Assembly (NCBI GenBank): GCA_022385805.1
Contig: MU277752.1
Span: forward strand, 45,595 to 109,594
DNA length: 64,000 nt
From: Pilatotrama ljubarskyi
Taxonomy: Eukaryota; Basidiomycota; Agaricomycetes; Polyporales; Polyporaceae
Reading direction: 5' to 3'
Shown here: one piece after another, positions 24,107 to 35,482 of the stretch
Layout of the letters: every line of letters begins with the position of its first letter
Position numbering within the stretch: position 1 is the first letter of the stretch
Notes under the pieces: generated by a model
What the model was told of the DNA's origin: nothing
The model's database searches: none
Seen by the model: only the letters and a program-made list of their open reading frames with translations
Position numbers and translations under genes: made by a program

Positions 24107-26295
24107 CTACTTGTACTTCGACGTGTGGTCAACTTGGGACATGACGGAGGTGGACCGAATGAGGGATGCGTCTTCAATCAGCCGCCTCTGAAGCGGGATG
24201 GGCCAACGGTTTCCGCGCGCGTCTACACGAAGAGAATCAGCATTGATCTCGGTATAGGATTGAGACGAACTAGCACGCACCTAGCTGGGCACATTTCGCA
24301 AAGTCAAACACTTTGAACGATGTACGCTCCGGATTCGCTACAACTAGCCTGCCAATCGTGTCGTCCCAAGCGATCGCGCCTACAGCAGCGTCCCCGTCCG
24401 ACCACGGGATCCGCTCTACGACGCCGTGCACCTCAATGTCTGAATGCTCTGGATGGACGCCTGACCTGACAGTGTGTATCGAGAGGATCTTGCCTACGTC
24501 ATCCATTTCTGTGCTGCGCCTCAGGTGGTCATCGCACGATCCTGAGGAAGCGACTTTGTAGAGCAAAGCGCGTCGAGCACCAGGTAAGATTCGGTAGGCG
24601 GCTGCTGGGTATTCGTTTGATAGGCCAATTGAGCGCTGCAGAGAGGCTTCCAAGTTGGTCAACACTTGAGCAGGCGGCTGATCGGCGTCCGGATTGGGGC
24701 CAGTCAGGGGGGCGTCACGCTCCATGAACTCCATTGGAGAGTGGATGAAGACGTGCATGGGCGGGGCCCTATCCTCTTGGAGTCCAGCAGCGGCATAGAG
24801 CGAGTTATGTGCGGGCGGTGGAACGCCGAGGTCGCTCATGCGGACGTCTTGCCCACTGGGTGAGATGTGATGCCAGGATACGCCTGGATCCTCTGCTATG
24901 GGCATCGTCCACGGTGGCCGTCGCACCAGTGCCGGGAACATGTCGAGTCGGTATGCGATGGGATATGGAGCGTATACGCCTGGAACGGCGGAGGTGATAT
25001 ATTGCGAGGCGGCGATTACCGAGTGGCAGCGTGTTAGAATCCGGAGTGACTGGATGCGCCAGTCCTGTCAGTGGTCGTGCATCATGAGCGCTTGAGCTAA
25101 TTCGATAGAGTAAGAATCGCACGTACGATGTACTTGCCCGGGCCGATCTTCTCCGGGGGTTCCACGGGGAGGGCGACGGGCTCCCCGCCCTCCATGCACT
25201 GGAACCAAAGCTCATTACTGGCGCTTCCCACCTCTCGTGCAAACACGACATGGGGTTGATCAAAGAGCATGCCAAGTGCAGGCGCGCTCAGCGGTGTGAC
25301 GGAGGGAGGCGGCATGGTGATCATGGTCACAGACAGCGGCAACGAAGCCGAGAGCTCTTCGTATCGGAGGGACCCCGGCACATACGCTGCTGCGAGTTTC
25401 TCCATTGTGTCGTAGCAGATGTGCACCGCACGACAGCTATACATGAAGACCTTCTCCGACGTCCCGTCCGGGTGCCTGTGGCAAAACTTGTGTGAGTAAC
25501 GATTGACCGCTCATGCGCCGCGGGGAAACGCACTCGACGACTTCGTAGAACTTCTGGATGCAGACGACACTCAACCCAGGGATGCCGCCGACGGTCATGT
25601 AGTTTGCGTGCAATGTACCCGGGACAACCCTTCCCGCCAGCGGGACAGCGCCCATCGCCTCGGCGTCGTGATGGCAATCGAGCTTGTAAAGCGTGATGTA
25701 GCTCGCTCTTGTCTTGACGTCTTGCTGTACGGTAACCAGATGCTCGCTCCCAGGGAGAAGGCATAGGTCAAGTACATTTTCGAAGGTCTCGTGGACCCAT
25801 GTGCGGAAAGGACGCGGGTGCCTCTGAGCCCAGTTCTTGCGGACGGAGGCGGCGCGGACGAGGATTCGCTCGGTGTCGAGTGCAGATAGACATGCAGGGA
25901 CGCCATGATGTAGAGGGCCAATCTCGCTGACAGGAGCTCGGGGAGGAAGTTCCTCCGGATCCGCACAGCGGAGTAGATACGCCCAGAGCGCTCTTTCGTG
26001 GGTAACATAGTAGAAGAACTTACAGACCTAGCCGAAGTCAGATGAGCCTGAAGACAACGCAAGAGACTGGTTCGCATACCCTGCGCATGCGGATTACGTG
26101 CTCGACGTCGAGGTGGAACAATACTTCATAGAACATGGGCTCGAGTGTGGCCGGGAAGTTGATGAAGAACTCCGAGCCGAGCATCGCAGGTCGTCGAGGA
26201 TTGGGCCCGACATAACTGGGGGCGATGATGGCAGTGGGGAAGCCGGACGCCGTCCAGCGGGCGAACTCCAGGTGAGGCGAGGATGAGAGGCGCAT
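24107..26295 (-). CDS. F-box protein with probable WD40-like beta-propeller
   Basis: Multi-exon minus-strand gene. Exon 1 ends HLDVEHVIRMRR at a GTATGC donor. The acceptor GGCTAG continues VCKFFYYVTHERALWAYLLR, so the joined sequence is a typical F-box. It then reads WAQRHPRPFRTWVHETFENV and a series of beta-rich repeats (LDLCLLPGSEHLVTV; MTVGGIPGLSVVCIQKFYEV; HICYDTMEKLAAAYVPG; AIAWDDTIGRLVVAN), consistent with a propeller but without clear WD dipeptides. The apparent stop at 24270 is avoided by a GTGCGT donor directly after the CAQL codons. Splicing to an acceptor TGTAG gives a final exon DARGNRWPIPLQRRLIEDAS ending SKYK at 24107. It would act as a substrate receptor of an SCF ubiquitin ligase (inference). 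It is unrelated to the other F-box copies here. The start could be 26295 or a later ATG. Confidence 0.75.
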
Positions 26296-26797
26296 TGAGT
26301 AACTGCGATGGCGGAATGTGACGGCCAGAAAAAACAGCCTCGCCGTCTTATTTGCCTCGCTTCATCGTCTACACCTTCCTGATGCGAGTGCGAGAAGAAA
26401 GCCTGTGACAACTGCGCCCATATCCGACATTCCAGACAACGCCAACGGCAACGCCTCTCCTTACGACCGCTTCACGAATTCTCAACCTGAAGCACACTTA
26501 TCAGCTCCGCTCGATGCTTCGAGGAGAAGAAAGACGCACTAGCACAACCTTGGTAGACGGTGGCAAATACAACAAGGTCGACACCAGTAGCTCAAATAGG
26601 AAGGTGTTGTCATCCGCTCCTGCACGCTCTTGCGGCTGACCGAAACGAGCGAAGATGATGCCGCCTTCGAGACCAGGGGCTGAAGCTCAAAGTCGAAGCT
26701 CATGTGCCTTGTATTCCTTCGCCCGCCACGCCGTCTTTGCGGGACCATCACTCGCGTCCACGTATCTACTTACTCCGCACGGGGCAGAACAAGCAGT
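26296..26797. other. Bidirectional promoter region between the F-box/propeller and DHH genes
   Basis: About 500 bases between divergent genes. No coding sequence is supported. The upstream in-frame ATG at 26702 of the DHH gene opens an Arg-rich stretch that does not look conserved. Confidence 0.45.
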
Positions 26798-28363
26798 ATG
26801 CCCATGCCGGAATCGCTAAAGTCAGGCAGCTCACGATCCAGCGTCAGCACGCCAGAGACAGAGCGGGAATGGCCAGCGCCTGTGGAACAGATCTCTGCAG
26901 CCCGCGCCTTCCTGCACGAATGGTCAGTCCCTCCGCACTTTCTCGAGTCCCAGTCTTGGATGCGAGGCAGCTGACACCCCCGCATCCACAGCGCAGCATC
27001 AGACGCGCCCACTCTGCTCCTGCCAGACAAGGATGCCGACGGGCTCTGCAGCGGTCTCATCGTCTACCACACGCTCGTCCACCTCGGCCTCACCCCGAAC
27101 AACCTCACGGTCCACTTCCCCGCCAAGGGCACGAACATCCACGCCCCCGCAGAGCGCGCCGCCATGTCCCGCTATGGCGCGCGCTTCGTCATAGTGACGG
27201 ACCAAGGCAGTCGCGGGGGCCCGCCTCTGGTGGACGACCCTGCCGCGAAGACGCTGATTCTCGACCATCACTGGAGCACCGAGTTTCCGCAGGGCGCAGT
27301 GGTGTGCTCCGCGGCGCAGTGCGAGCCCGTCGCGACATCCGCGACGCTGGCGTATGATGTCTGCATGCCGCTGCTTGATGCGGATGCGGAACAAGGGTCC
27401 GATCGCAGGCGCGACGACGCGCTGAGACGGAGGCTCGACTACCTGTGCGCCATGGGGACGATGGGTGATCTGGGGACAGGTTTCAAGTGGGCCCCGCCCT
27501 TCCCGGACATGCGCGACTGCCTCAAGGAGTGGACGAAGAAGGTGCTGGGGGAGGCGATTGGCCTGGTGAACGCGCGTACGTCGGGGTGTCCTCGCTCACT
27601 CGCGCGCGACATGACTGACCTGTAGACGCTTTAGCGCGTCGCTCGGCAGAGTACGACGTCGCGACGGCATGGCGTGCGCTCATGCACGCGGCCTCCCCGC
27701 GCGACCTGGTCGAACCAGCGTCGCGGAGCGCGGACGTCCGCAGGCTCTTCGCCGCCCGCGCGCAGGTGAAGGCCGAGGTCGACCGCTGCGTGCGCCGTCC
27801 GCCGACATTCTCAGGTGACGGCCGCGTCGCGCTCGTCCGCGTCTCCAGTCCCGCGCAAGTACACCCGGTGCGTCCGCCACTTGCCCTTGCCTATCCGAGC
27901 GCCGCGTTGATTGGACGCGGACACATGCATACAGCTGATTGCGACCCGTTGGGCATCCTCGCTCAAAGGGGCCCGGCTGGAGATCGTCATGTGCGCCAAT
28001 GATAGCTACTCCCCCGGCATGACCAACTTCGCGTGCCGCGTCGCGCGCTCTGGGCGACCGCGCGCTGGCACGAAACGCAAAGAGACGACAGAAGATGGAG
28101 GAGAGGGAGAAACGGACATCATCGCGACGCTTCAGGAGTACGCGGGGAGAGCGCCGGGGCTGCGGGAGGCGATGGGTAATGATTTCGCGCGCGGTCATCG
28201 GGAGGCGAGTGGCGGGATCGTCCGAACAGCGGACTTCGAGCGACTATGGGAGGTGATGTTGCATGCGGAGAGGGAGGATGGGAACCCGGAAGCGCCTAGC
28301 AAGAGGAGGAAGACCGTACAAACGCAGAAGAACACGCTGGAGGGATGGTTGAAGAAGTCCTAG
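26798..28363 (+). CDS. DHH-family phosphoesterase (RecJ-like exonuclease type)
   Basis: Four exons with introns 26923-26991, 27576-27623 and 27868-27934, all joining in frame from MPMPESLKSG to a TAG at 28361. The N-terminal catalytic domain has the DHH motifs in order: LLLPDKDADGLCSG, VIVTDQGS, and LILDHHWS. The aspartates and the His pair are the expected metal ligands. A later segment, NDSYSPGMTNFACRVA, fits a DHHA1-type nucleic-acid-binding domain. The family includes single-strand-specific exonucleases and oligonucleotide phosphodiesterases, so the substrate here is probably a nucleic acid (inference). The C-terminus carries a basic KRKETT stretch and a KRRKTVQTQKNTLEGWLKKS tail, which suggests nuclear import and possibly clamp binding. 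No disruption is seen. Confidence 0.8.
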
Positions 28364-28545
28364 AGTTCTGGACGCTTGGTGCCATTCGTGATCTCTCATC
28401 GACGCAGCATAAGCAGGCTGTATAGCTGTATTATTAGCACCAGCACGAAATCGTAGCATATTCTACCCCTCTGGGAAGCTCTATCACTTCCGGTTAGCAT
28501 GCATAGCGGTACGGATAGCGTCCGGCGGTGAGAGTACCGCCCGAA

Positions 28546-30886
28546 TCACTGCTGCGACATCCGACGGGCGAACTCGATCAGGGCGCTGCGAGGCGGCCTA
28601 ATCAGTATTCGACACCAGCGCACGATTGACCACGAAACTCACCGCGTCGGCCGACCCGTCATGCCCTTCTCCTGATACGCAGTGCTCCTCGACGCCTGCC
28701 ACGACCCCGGATATCTCGTGAGCGATCGCCTCACGCAGCCATACGTAGGACGCACCTCCATCGATCCGGCAATGTCCAGATGGGCCCACCGGACGGCAGG
28801 CTCCTCCGCGCCATCCGCAGGCTCGACGCCCTCGACGAACGATTTGAGGAACAGCGCCGCGGTGCAGCACCCCGCGCGCTTACCTCCGGTCTACACGTGC
28901 ACAGATTCAGTATCTATCGCACCAAGGAGAGGGGGAGTAGACGGAACGCACGTTGCAGAGGTCGGCGTTGGACGAGTAGATCTGCGGGCCGTACTCCTCG
29001 TCGAGCGGCATCCGCCAGAAACGGTCGTACTCGCGCTCGCCGGCGGCGTGGAGCTCGGCCCAGAGCGAGTCCGAGTTCTGCCCGAGCATGTGTGAGCGCG
29101 ATAATGGACGCGTTGGGGTAGCGGAAGAGAGACGTACGGTGAACACGCCGGAGTAGACCTCGCCGACGCCATAGTCCATGGAGCTGCAGGGTGGGTTAGG
29201 GGTGCGGCATGGAATATGGCATACAGCGCGAGCTTACCCGGTAAGCGTGGCGACGTCGATCAACGTATGCGGCTTGAACTCGGTCGACCCATAGTAGAGC
29301 GCGTCTGTACGGAGCAACCGAATCAGTACAAAATCAGCGGTAGTAGAACCCGATTGGCGTACCAGAGAGGATGAGCCGGCCCTCGGCATCTGTGTTGTCG
29401 ATCTCGACTGACTTGCCGTTCATAGCGTACACGCTATTACAATGCGTCAGATGTGCAAAAGCTGCGAGGGCGTCCCGACGGAACACGTACATGTCTCCGG
29501 GCTTGTTAGCAGCCGGGCCGGGCATGTTCTCGGTGAGGGGAGTGAGAACGACGAGGTTGATGCTGCGTTACAGAGCCTGTTAGGAGACGTGGAAGCATTG
29601 AGAGTAGAGCCACAGGACGCACGGAAGCTTGAGTTGCGCGATGGCGAGCGCGGCTGCACACACGGTTGCAGCACCGCCCATGTCTCCGCGCATCAATGAC
29701 ATGCCCTGCAGGCGACACGTTAGCGAGTGGATGCATGTGGTTGAGGTTGACGCGTACCACTGAAGGCTTCAGAGAGATGCCTCCCGAGTCGAAGGTGATG
29801 CCCTTGCCCACGAAGACGAGGGGTGTGGCGTCCGATGCTGCTCCCTTGTAGTGGCTGCCCGAGTTTAGGAGCGAGAGAGCGATAGACAGGCAAAGTTAGA
29901 CTTACATCTCGAGGAACTTCGCAGGTTCAGACGTTCCTTTCGTGACCGAAAGGAAGGTGTTCTGCACGGCAAGTGTGAGAGATATGCCATGTAGCTCGAT
30001 GCTGCTATGGGAAACGCACCATTCCCTTCTTCTCAGCCCACTCTGAAAACGGACACTGTGAGATGACATCCTTGCCGCGAAGGCACAATGGATTATGAAC
30101 GTACCGGTATCGCGCACAACGACGTCCACGTTCGGTATACCAGCAAACTCGGCCTTGACGCGCTCTGTGAAAGCCTAGAACAGATCGGATGGATGAGTCG
30201 CGTGCATGGCGAGGGGTTTCGCTGTATTACCGTAGGGGTGATGATGTTCGCAGGCAACTCCATGAGCGTGCGCGCGAGGTTCTGTGCCTTCGCATATATG
30301 ACGCCAGTTTCCCATGCCTTGTCGGCCGACAAAGGGGAAAGGTTCAGCTTTTCCGGACGAGGTTCAGAGAGGCGAGGGTCGAACGGAGAGGTCGGCTTCG
30401 TCTTGAGAGTGAAGTTATATGCGGCAAGATGCGCGGCGACGGCTGAGGATACATGAGCACCTAGCACTACAGCCTAGCTCGAGGTCTCAAGAACGTACCG
30501 GCAGCGTGAGCGTCGGCAGACGCGTCGACGAGGACATTGCTTCCCTCCACGCCCTCGCCGAGGTCGCGGACCTTCTTGATCGCGCTGCCGACGGCCTTAC
30601 GGATGACCTCTCGGCGTTCGTCGCCCTTTCTCTGCGCAAACTTGTCTCCGAGAGATGTGAGAGCGGTTGTCGCGTCTTCCTTGGGCGCGCCGAAGAAGAG
30701 GTGAGTCGTCCCAACTTTTGGTGGCTTCGTGGCAGCAGGAGTGGATTTCCAGAGCTTGGCCGCATCGACAGCGGCGGAGGTGGAGGGAGCGACGGGGTCG
30801 ACAGGGAGGACGTAGACGGTGGACATGGTTCTGAGGAGAGAGCGCGGCTGGGTGAGCAGACGGGAGCTGGTGCGGGCGAGGAGCAT
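28546..30886 (-). CDS. Leucine aminopeptidase, M17 family
   Basis: Zinc or manganese metallo-aminopeptidase that removes N-terminal residues from peptides. The N-terminus [20 protein letters not shown] is Arg/Ser/Leu-rich with no acids, like a mitochondrial presequence. A second ATG at residue 21 (30826, [10 protein letters not shown]) would give a cytosolic form. Family motifs in order are [73 protein letters not shown] and LIDVATLTG. Together they supply the catalytic Lys and Arg and the metal-binding Asp/Glu. An apparent early stop after [12 protein letters not shown] is removed by a GTGAGT donor. Splicing to CTGATTAG adds [16 protein letters not shown] and the stop at 28546, matching the family's C-terminal helix. 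Many short introns. Intact as far as I can read. Confidence 0.9.
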
Positions 30887-31490
30887 CTGGCAACTCCGGG
30901 TCCACGGCCGTCGAGTGCAAGGACGAGCAGGCGGTGAGAAACATTTAATTAATTGCCTGGATCCGCGGACCGAAACCCGAAACCCCTCCTCCTCCTCCTC
31001 TCTCGTCCAGCAGAAAATCTTCTGTCACTGTCAGCTTCACCACACAGACTCTCTCTCGAGATGCGTATCTGGGCTTGTCCAACACTCGAGCACAAGCAGT
31101 ACTAGCTAGTGACAGCCGAATTGGACTCGGGAATACTGTCCTCGGGACCTCACTAGTCATGCGGCTAACTCACTTCAACGAAAACTCTGGACAATCTACA
31201 CCTCGATATACAGTATGGAGGCATCGAGCATCGCCGTCCTGAGTGAGTGCAAAGCGCCACCGCATGTTCCATGCTCGGTCTCATACTGAGTACTGAGTAC
31301 TCCGAGGCGGTAAGTACTTGCAGACTTTGCTGCGAAATCGCGATGAGAACCGGGCAAGGGTGGACCGTGATACGAACAAGCTGGTGGCGACCCATTTCCC
31401 CGCTATCTTGATTCAAGATGGATGCCTAATTTTCTTTGGCAAAGCAAAGCAAGGCGCCTTTGCCCACCCTCTCCCTCCTGCTGAGATCCC
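30887..31490. other. Bidirectional promoter region between aminopeptidase and F-box copy 3
   Basis: No gene is supported. It contains a TTAATTAATT run at 30946-30955 close to the aminopeptidase start and a CTC-repeat (CCTCCTCCTCCTC, 30983-30996). Confidence 0.45.
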
Positions 31491-31492
31491 TC

Positions 31493-31498
31493 TATAAA
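31493..31498 (+). promoter_or_regulatory. TATA box of F-box copy 3
   Basis: TATAAA, 80 bases upstream of the ATG at 31578. It is a clean consensus in front of a gene that is now frame-disrupted. Confidence 0.5.
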
Positions 31499-31577
31499 CG
31501 TTCGACATCCTCGAGGGGTGGGTACCGGTGGGTGCCCAGCCGTCTTGCCCATCCTCCGGCAGCTGTAGTGCGCCGCT

Positions 31578-32968
31578 ATGGACTCCTGCCCACTACCCCA
31601 GCTCTGCTTACGTATCATCGCCGCGGTCGCCTTCCCGCTCAAACTTACGTCACCCTTGCACATTGGACGGGAGCACGGTCAGATCCAACGCGCCCTCTGC
31701 GCGTGCGCGATGACCTATCGCGCATGGCGGCCTCGCGCCCAGTTCCTCTGGAAGCACGTCCGCCTCGTCAGCCAGCAATCGATCTCGCGCTTCATCGCGG
31801 CTATTCGGCGGTCTGCCTCCACTGACGCAAACGGGTCTTCTTCCGTCTCGGCGTTGGTCCTAGTGGCTAGTCCCACGCCCTACGGCAGCGTCTCGTACGC
31901 CGATCGAATGAGCTTGTCTCAGGCTGATGCGCTCTTCATGCACTCAACCCTACGCCCCTCAGCGATACAAGCGTATATGGCCGACTTCTCGCTTTCTCCG
32001 AAGATCGTTCGCATGCGCCTTCCCGCGTTCACCAGCGTGACACAATTGGTGCTGTTCCGCTGCCGCTTTGAAACTATCCGGGCGTGGTGTGGGCTTGCCG
32101 GGACCTCGCGGTGCTGTCCATCAGGGGCTGCGTCGTTCCCCAGTTGTCCTTCACAGAGGGAGAAGCTGCGTTCCTCATGGGCATGCGTTTACGACTCAAG
32201 GTCTGCGAGAAGCTCACTACACTAAGCCTCGTTGTAAGTCATATCTGCTTGACAAGCGATTAGTGGGTCGTATTCATGACTTCGCTGCCTACCAGGATGA
32301 TCCCTATGCCACTTACCCGGAAGTGTTTTCGGCTCCGCGGTCACTGAGCTGGATTTACCTACCACTAAACACAATTACGCTTCAGTGGCACGCTCTGCGC
32401 TCATGATATCCGTTCGCCGACCTGATGTCCTCTATTACAGGGTCTCTCCTGGACCTCCTGAACGGCACATCCCTCAGCTCGCCAACATCACCATAGTGGT
32501 AGCGACGCGCTGCTTCTACGCATGGGCGACCGAACGCTGGCCACATGGCTCTCTTCTGCACGGACTCATGGCGAGCCTGACTTCTCCGCATCTCGTCCAC
32601 CGGGCCACTGTATACGTCGCTCACAACCTCCCGCAGTCACCCACTGCTGCTTCGCGCTCGTCGGCCCCGGAGAGACCGAGATGACCGACGAGGGCGAGAA
32701 CGGCGAGCAGCATGAGAGCGGGCAGCAGACCATTCCACTGCGCACCCTGCTGCCACGCTTGGAACGGCTCCAGATCATGCTGGACATGTCGCATTGCTTC
32801 GCTTCGTGTGCCATGTACACCGCGGAGGCGCTGCGGGGGGCCCTGACATTCACGGACAAGTGGACGGGACGCAGCATAGTGCTGAGGGACCATGTACATT
32901 CCGGGAGAGCAGGGTCGGTCGTTGAGGCCTTGAGGGTGTGCCGTCAATCGAGCCATACCGCGGGATGA
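31578..32968 (+). pseudogene. F-box family, copy 3 (two apparent frame disruptions)
   Basis: It starts MDSCPLPQLCLRIIAAV, followed by the F-box signature ACAMTYRAWRPRAQFLW. The leucine-rich middle breaks near 32083. The frame reads LFRCRFETIRAW, whereas the family continues into VWACRDLAVLSIRGCV in another frame, and about ten bases are missing relative to the paralogues. The second frame runs to RLKVCEKLTTLSLV and a GTAAGT donor at about 32234. The C-terminal part begins again in frame with HGSLLHGLMASLTSPHLVHR and shifts once more near 32635, where TVYVAHNLPQS must join THCCFALVGPGETE. It ends with LLPRLERLQIMLDM and a tail stopping at 32968. Two independent frame breaks suggest a pseudogene. 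Indel errors are the alternative. Confidence 0.65.
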
Positions 32969-34311
32969 TCGATGAGCGCTGAGCACCTAGGCCTCCAGTG
33001 CGGTGTGGTGGAGGGGGAACTCCTCTGGAATTTGCGACTCCCGCTTCAGCGACGGCCTCCGGAACCGGTGCTACGGTCGGCCTGCGTAGCCTGCGCGAAG
33101 TCGTAGAGTATCAGCGATGTCACCGGTCGGTGGGCGCTTGCGACTTGGACGGGACTCAGACTGCAAATGCACTAGTTTGAAACCCGTGTCAGGAGACTCA
33201 AAACTCTCAGACATGTCGTTCGCATGCGGACCCGCGCAGCCATCGCCAATTGTTTGATCAAACTGTGGTCCCAGAGAGCCGCCCTCATACTGCATTCGCA
33301 GGTCCGATGTCGCAACTCGCGAGCGAGACTGCTGTGTTGCAGAGCGTTGTTGGTATCATGCGTGGATATATTGATGTGTCGCGAGGCGCATGTTGGCTCG
33401 TCTACGATGCTTCTACAAGATCTAGCTGCGCTGACGCTTTGTTAGCGTACTGCTCTATGGAGGCGCCTTTCCGGGCCGCCAGCATCGCCCGGCCATGCAT
33501 TGCGACCGCTCGCGCAGTTTTAAGACAGTGGCGTCCGTTTTGCGGTTGCTATCATCAGGAAAGCGCATCTGCGCCGGCCTCGTTGGCCGAGCATAAAACC
33601 ATCCATACTGCCTCCAGCGTTATGAAGTGTCACTGCTTCCGCGTAGTACTCTGCACCATTGTCTGCAACGTCGAGATGCTGCTATCGAGCGTTAAGGGCG
33701 GCGCTTCCGAGTCTCGACGCACTACTTCGAGGGAGATCTATATATAGAGCTAGTGGTCACGGCGAAGCCTTCTACACGGCTTTTATCGTCCGAGGCCGCA
33801 AAGCTACTACAGTCTCTCGGGACGTACGTCGAAGACATCCCAGCTCATTATTACGAGGCAATCTTCAACGCGAGAGCCCCGTCACCGCGTCGCTCGGGGT
33901 TCATGCGACCGCTCCGAGTCTCGATCATCCTCCATCATGTAAGTCTCCATTGTAGGTGTTGGATCGATCGCGCAAGGCTTTCTGCGTACGATGCGACCCG
34001 TTGTATGGACAAGTCGCCACTGTGAACTTCACTGGAAGATGTTCGAACGCCATGCGACACGCCTCGCACCCGTTGGGATCTCTAATTAATAGATATTAAT
34101 ATAGCATCTCGACAGGCCCGCGGGAGATACAGTGTCACTCTACAATTGATACAGCTGACTATCTCTAGCGGAAATAAAGGAGATAATTTACGCGCGAGAT
34201 GCGGTAATGAGTGGGCGGAAACGATGAGGGGAAACGAATGCGTAGTGAACGTTCAAGTTGGGTGTCAATTCGGTATGGGGTTTCTATTCAGTCTCGGGTG
34301 TCTATTCGGCC
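32969..34311. other. Intergenic, no gene recognised
   Basis: Plus-strand frames at 33250-33955 exist, but I see no domain, conserved motif or splice logic. The last 250 bases are AT-rich (ATTAATAGATATTAATATAG near 34085) and adjoin the 3' end of hydroxylase copy B. Confidence 0.35.
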
Positions 34312-35482
34312 TTGCTTTGCTTGAGCTTCTGCTCGGCCTTGCGGGCCTCGATGTCCTTGCGCGTCATGCGCGTGCCGAGCATGTCGTCCCAGTGCACGAA
34401 GAAGGGTTGCGCGAAGTTTGATTTGATTCCAATAACCTACACACGACAAAATGCAAAGATCAGCGCCAGCTCTGACTGCGAAGCGTTTCGGTGTGCCACC
34501 GCCGACCCATATCTGGTGCAGTGCGCGACACGACCGGAGATGGGGAGGCGTGAGCGTGAGAGTGTCACGTACCTGGTGGTGGATGTCGTGGTAGTCCGCG
34601 TTGTTCTCCGTGAAGATCTGGAGCGGGTCCCATGGGAAGTTGTATCCGCAGTGGACGTCGACCGCCTTGAGCGTCGCGACGATGAAGAGTAGGGTGGCCT
34701 CGCGCATCGTGAGTTGCCCGACCTTCTCCGCGACGAGCGCACCGAGCGTGTCGATGAGGAAGCCCTCGATCGGGTGGTTGTAGAGCGTGCCGTATGCGTA
34801 GGGGACGTAGAGACGGTGGTGGTGCGCATGGAGGGTCTTGTAGAGGTACGCGTTCATGTGGAGGGCGCGGTGGAGGAAGTACTGCCATGTGTCAATGACG
34901 AAGCTATTAACCACTAACGAGTCAGCGCACGTGAAGAGGTCAAGGGGACCGCACTCACAGGCCAAGGAAGAACTTGAAGGTAGGGATCGCCCACCAGTAG
35001 AGCGTGTACAAGCCGATATCGCCCCGGGTTGCCAGGAGTTCGGAACCGAGCTCCCGGCCCAGCACCCATTGCACAACGACAGCCATGGGTTTCGCCAAGC
35101 GGAGAATGTTTCCGAGATGGTCGACATCGGCTCCGACGGCTTGGTGCTCAATCCATACCAGGCCCATTCCCGTCTGGACGAGCTGCTGAAAGATCACATC
35201 GCGAAGCACCTGACTTCGCGAGGCAAGATTCCGGGCCTGTACCTCGCTACTCTCGTGGATGCGGTATTTCTCCAGCCATTTCCATCCGGAGGTGTCTAGG
35301 AAGTGGAAGATGCCGCTTAGTACCCAGTAGGCGATGACTGGTGCGGCAAGGGCGAAGACGTGGTCAGGAAGCCATGGGATGCCGGTAAGAGAAGTACTTG
35401 GGGTGTAGTATATCGGGGTGTTAGTGGAGAGGTAGTCTAGCTGGCTCTGGTCAAGGAATGTAGGAGGTGCCGTCGTGTTCAT
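34312..35482 (-). CDS. SUR2: Sphinganine C4-hydroxylase, copy B
   Basis: A paralogue of the gene at 20.1 kb with the same orientation and the same intron positions. Exon 1 starts MNTTAPPTFLDQ at 35482 and carries KYRIHESSEVQARN and YWVLSGIFHFLDTSGWKW. The exon 1-exon 2 junction restores GLFVIDTWQYF. Exon 2 has the three histidine boxes HRALH, HAHHH and HDIHH, plus LYVPYAYGTLYNHPIEG and HCGYNFPWDP. The last exon (IGIKSNFAQPFFVHWDDMLG) ends KLKQSKAE, with the stop at 34312. All di-iron ligands are present. Both copies look functional, so the genome may make phytosphingosine from two isoenzymes. They could differ in expression or in preference for dihydrosphingosine versus dihydroceramide (inference). 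Confidence 0.9.

Noticed and set aside
24270..24272. Stop codon apparently ending the F-box/propeller gene
   Set aside because: A GTGCGT donor lies just before it, and splicing gives a further in-frame exon ending at 24107 with convincing composition.
28598..28640. Early stop in the aminopeptidase after GMTGRPTR
   Set aside because: GTGAGT...CTGATTAG forms an intron whose removal yields the family C-terminal helix ALIEFARR.
33250..33955. Plus-strand frames after F-box copy 3 as further exons or another F-box copy
   Set aside because: None of the family motifs (TCRAW, leucine-rich units, C-terminal block) occur, and the copy 3 C-terminus is already complete at 32968.
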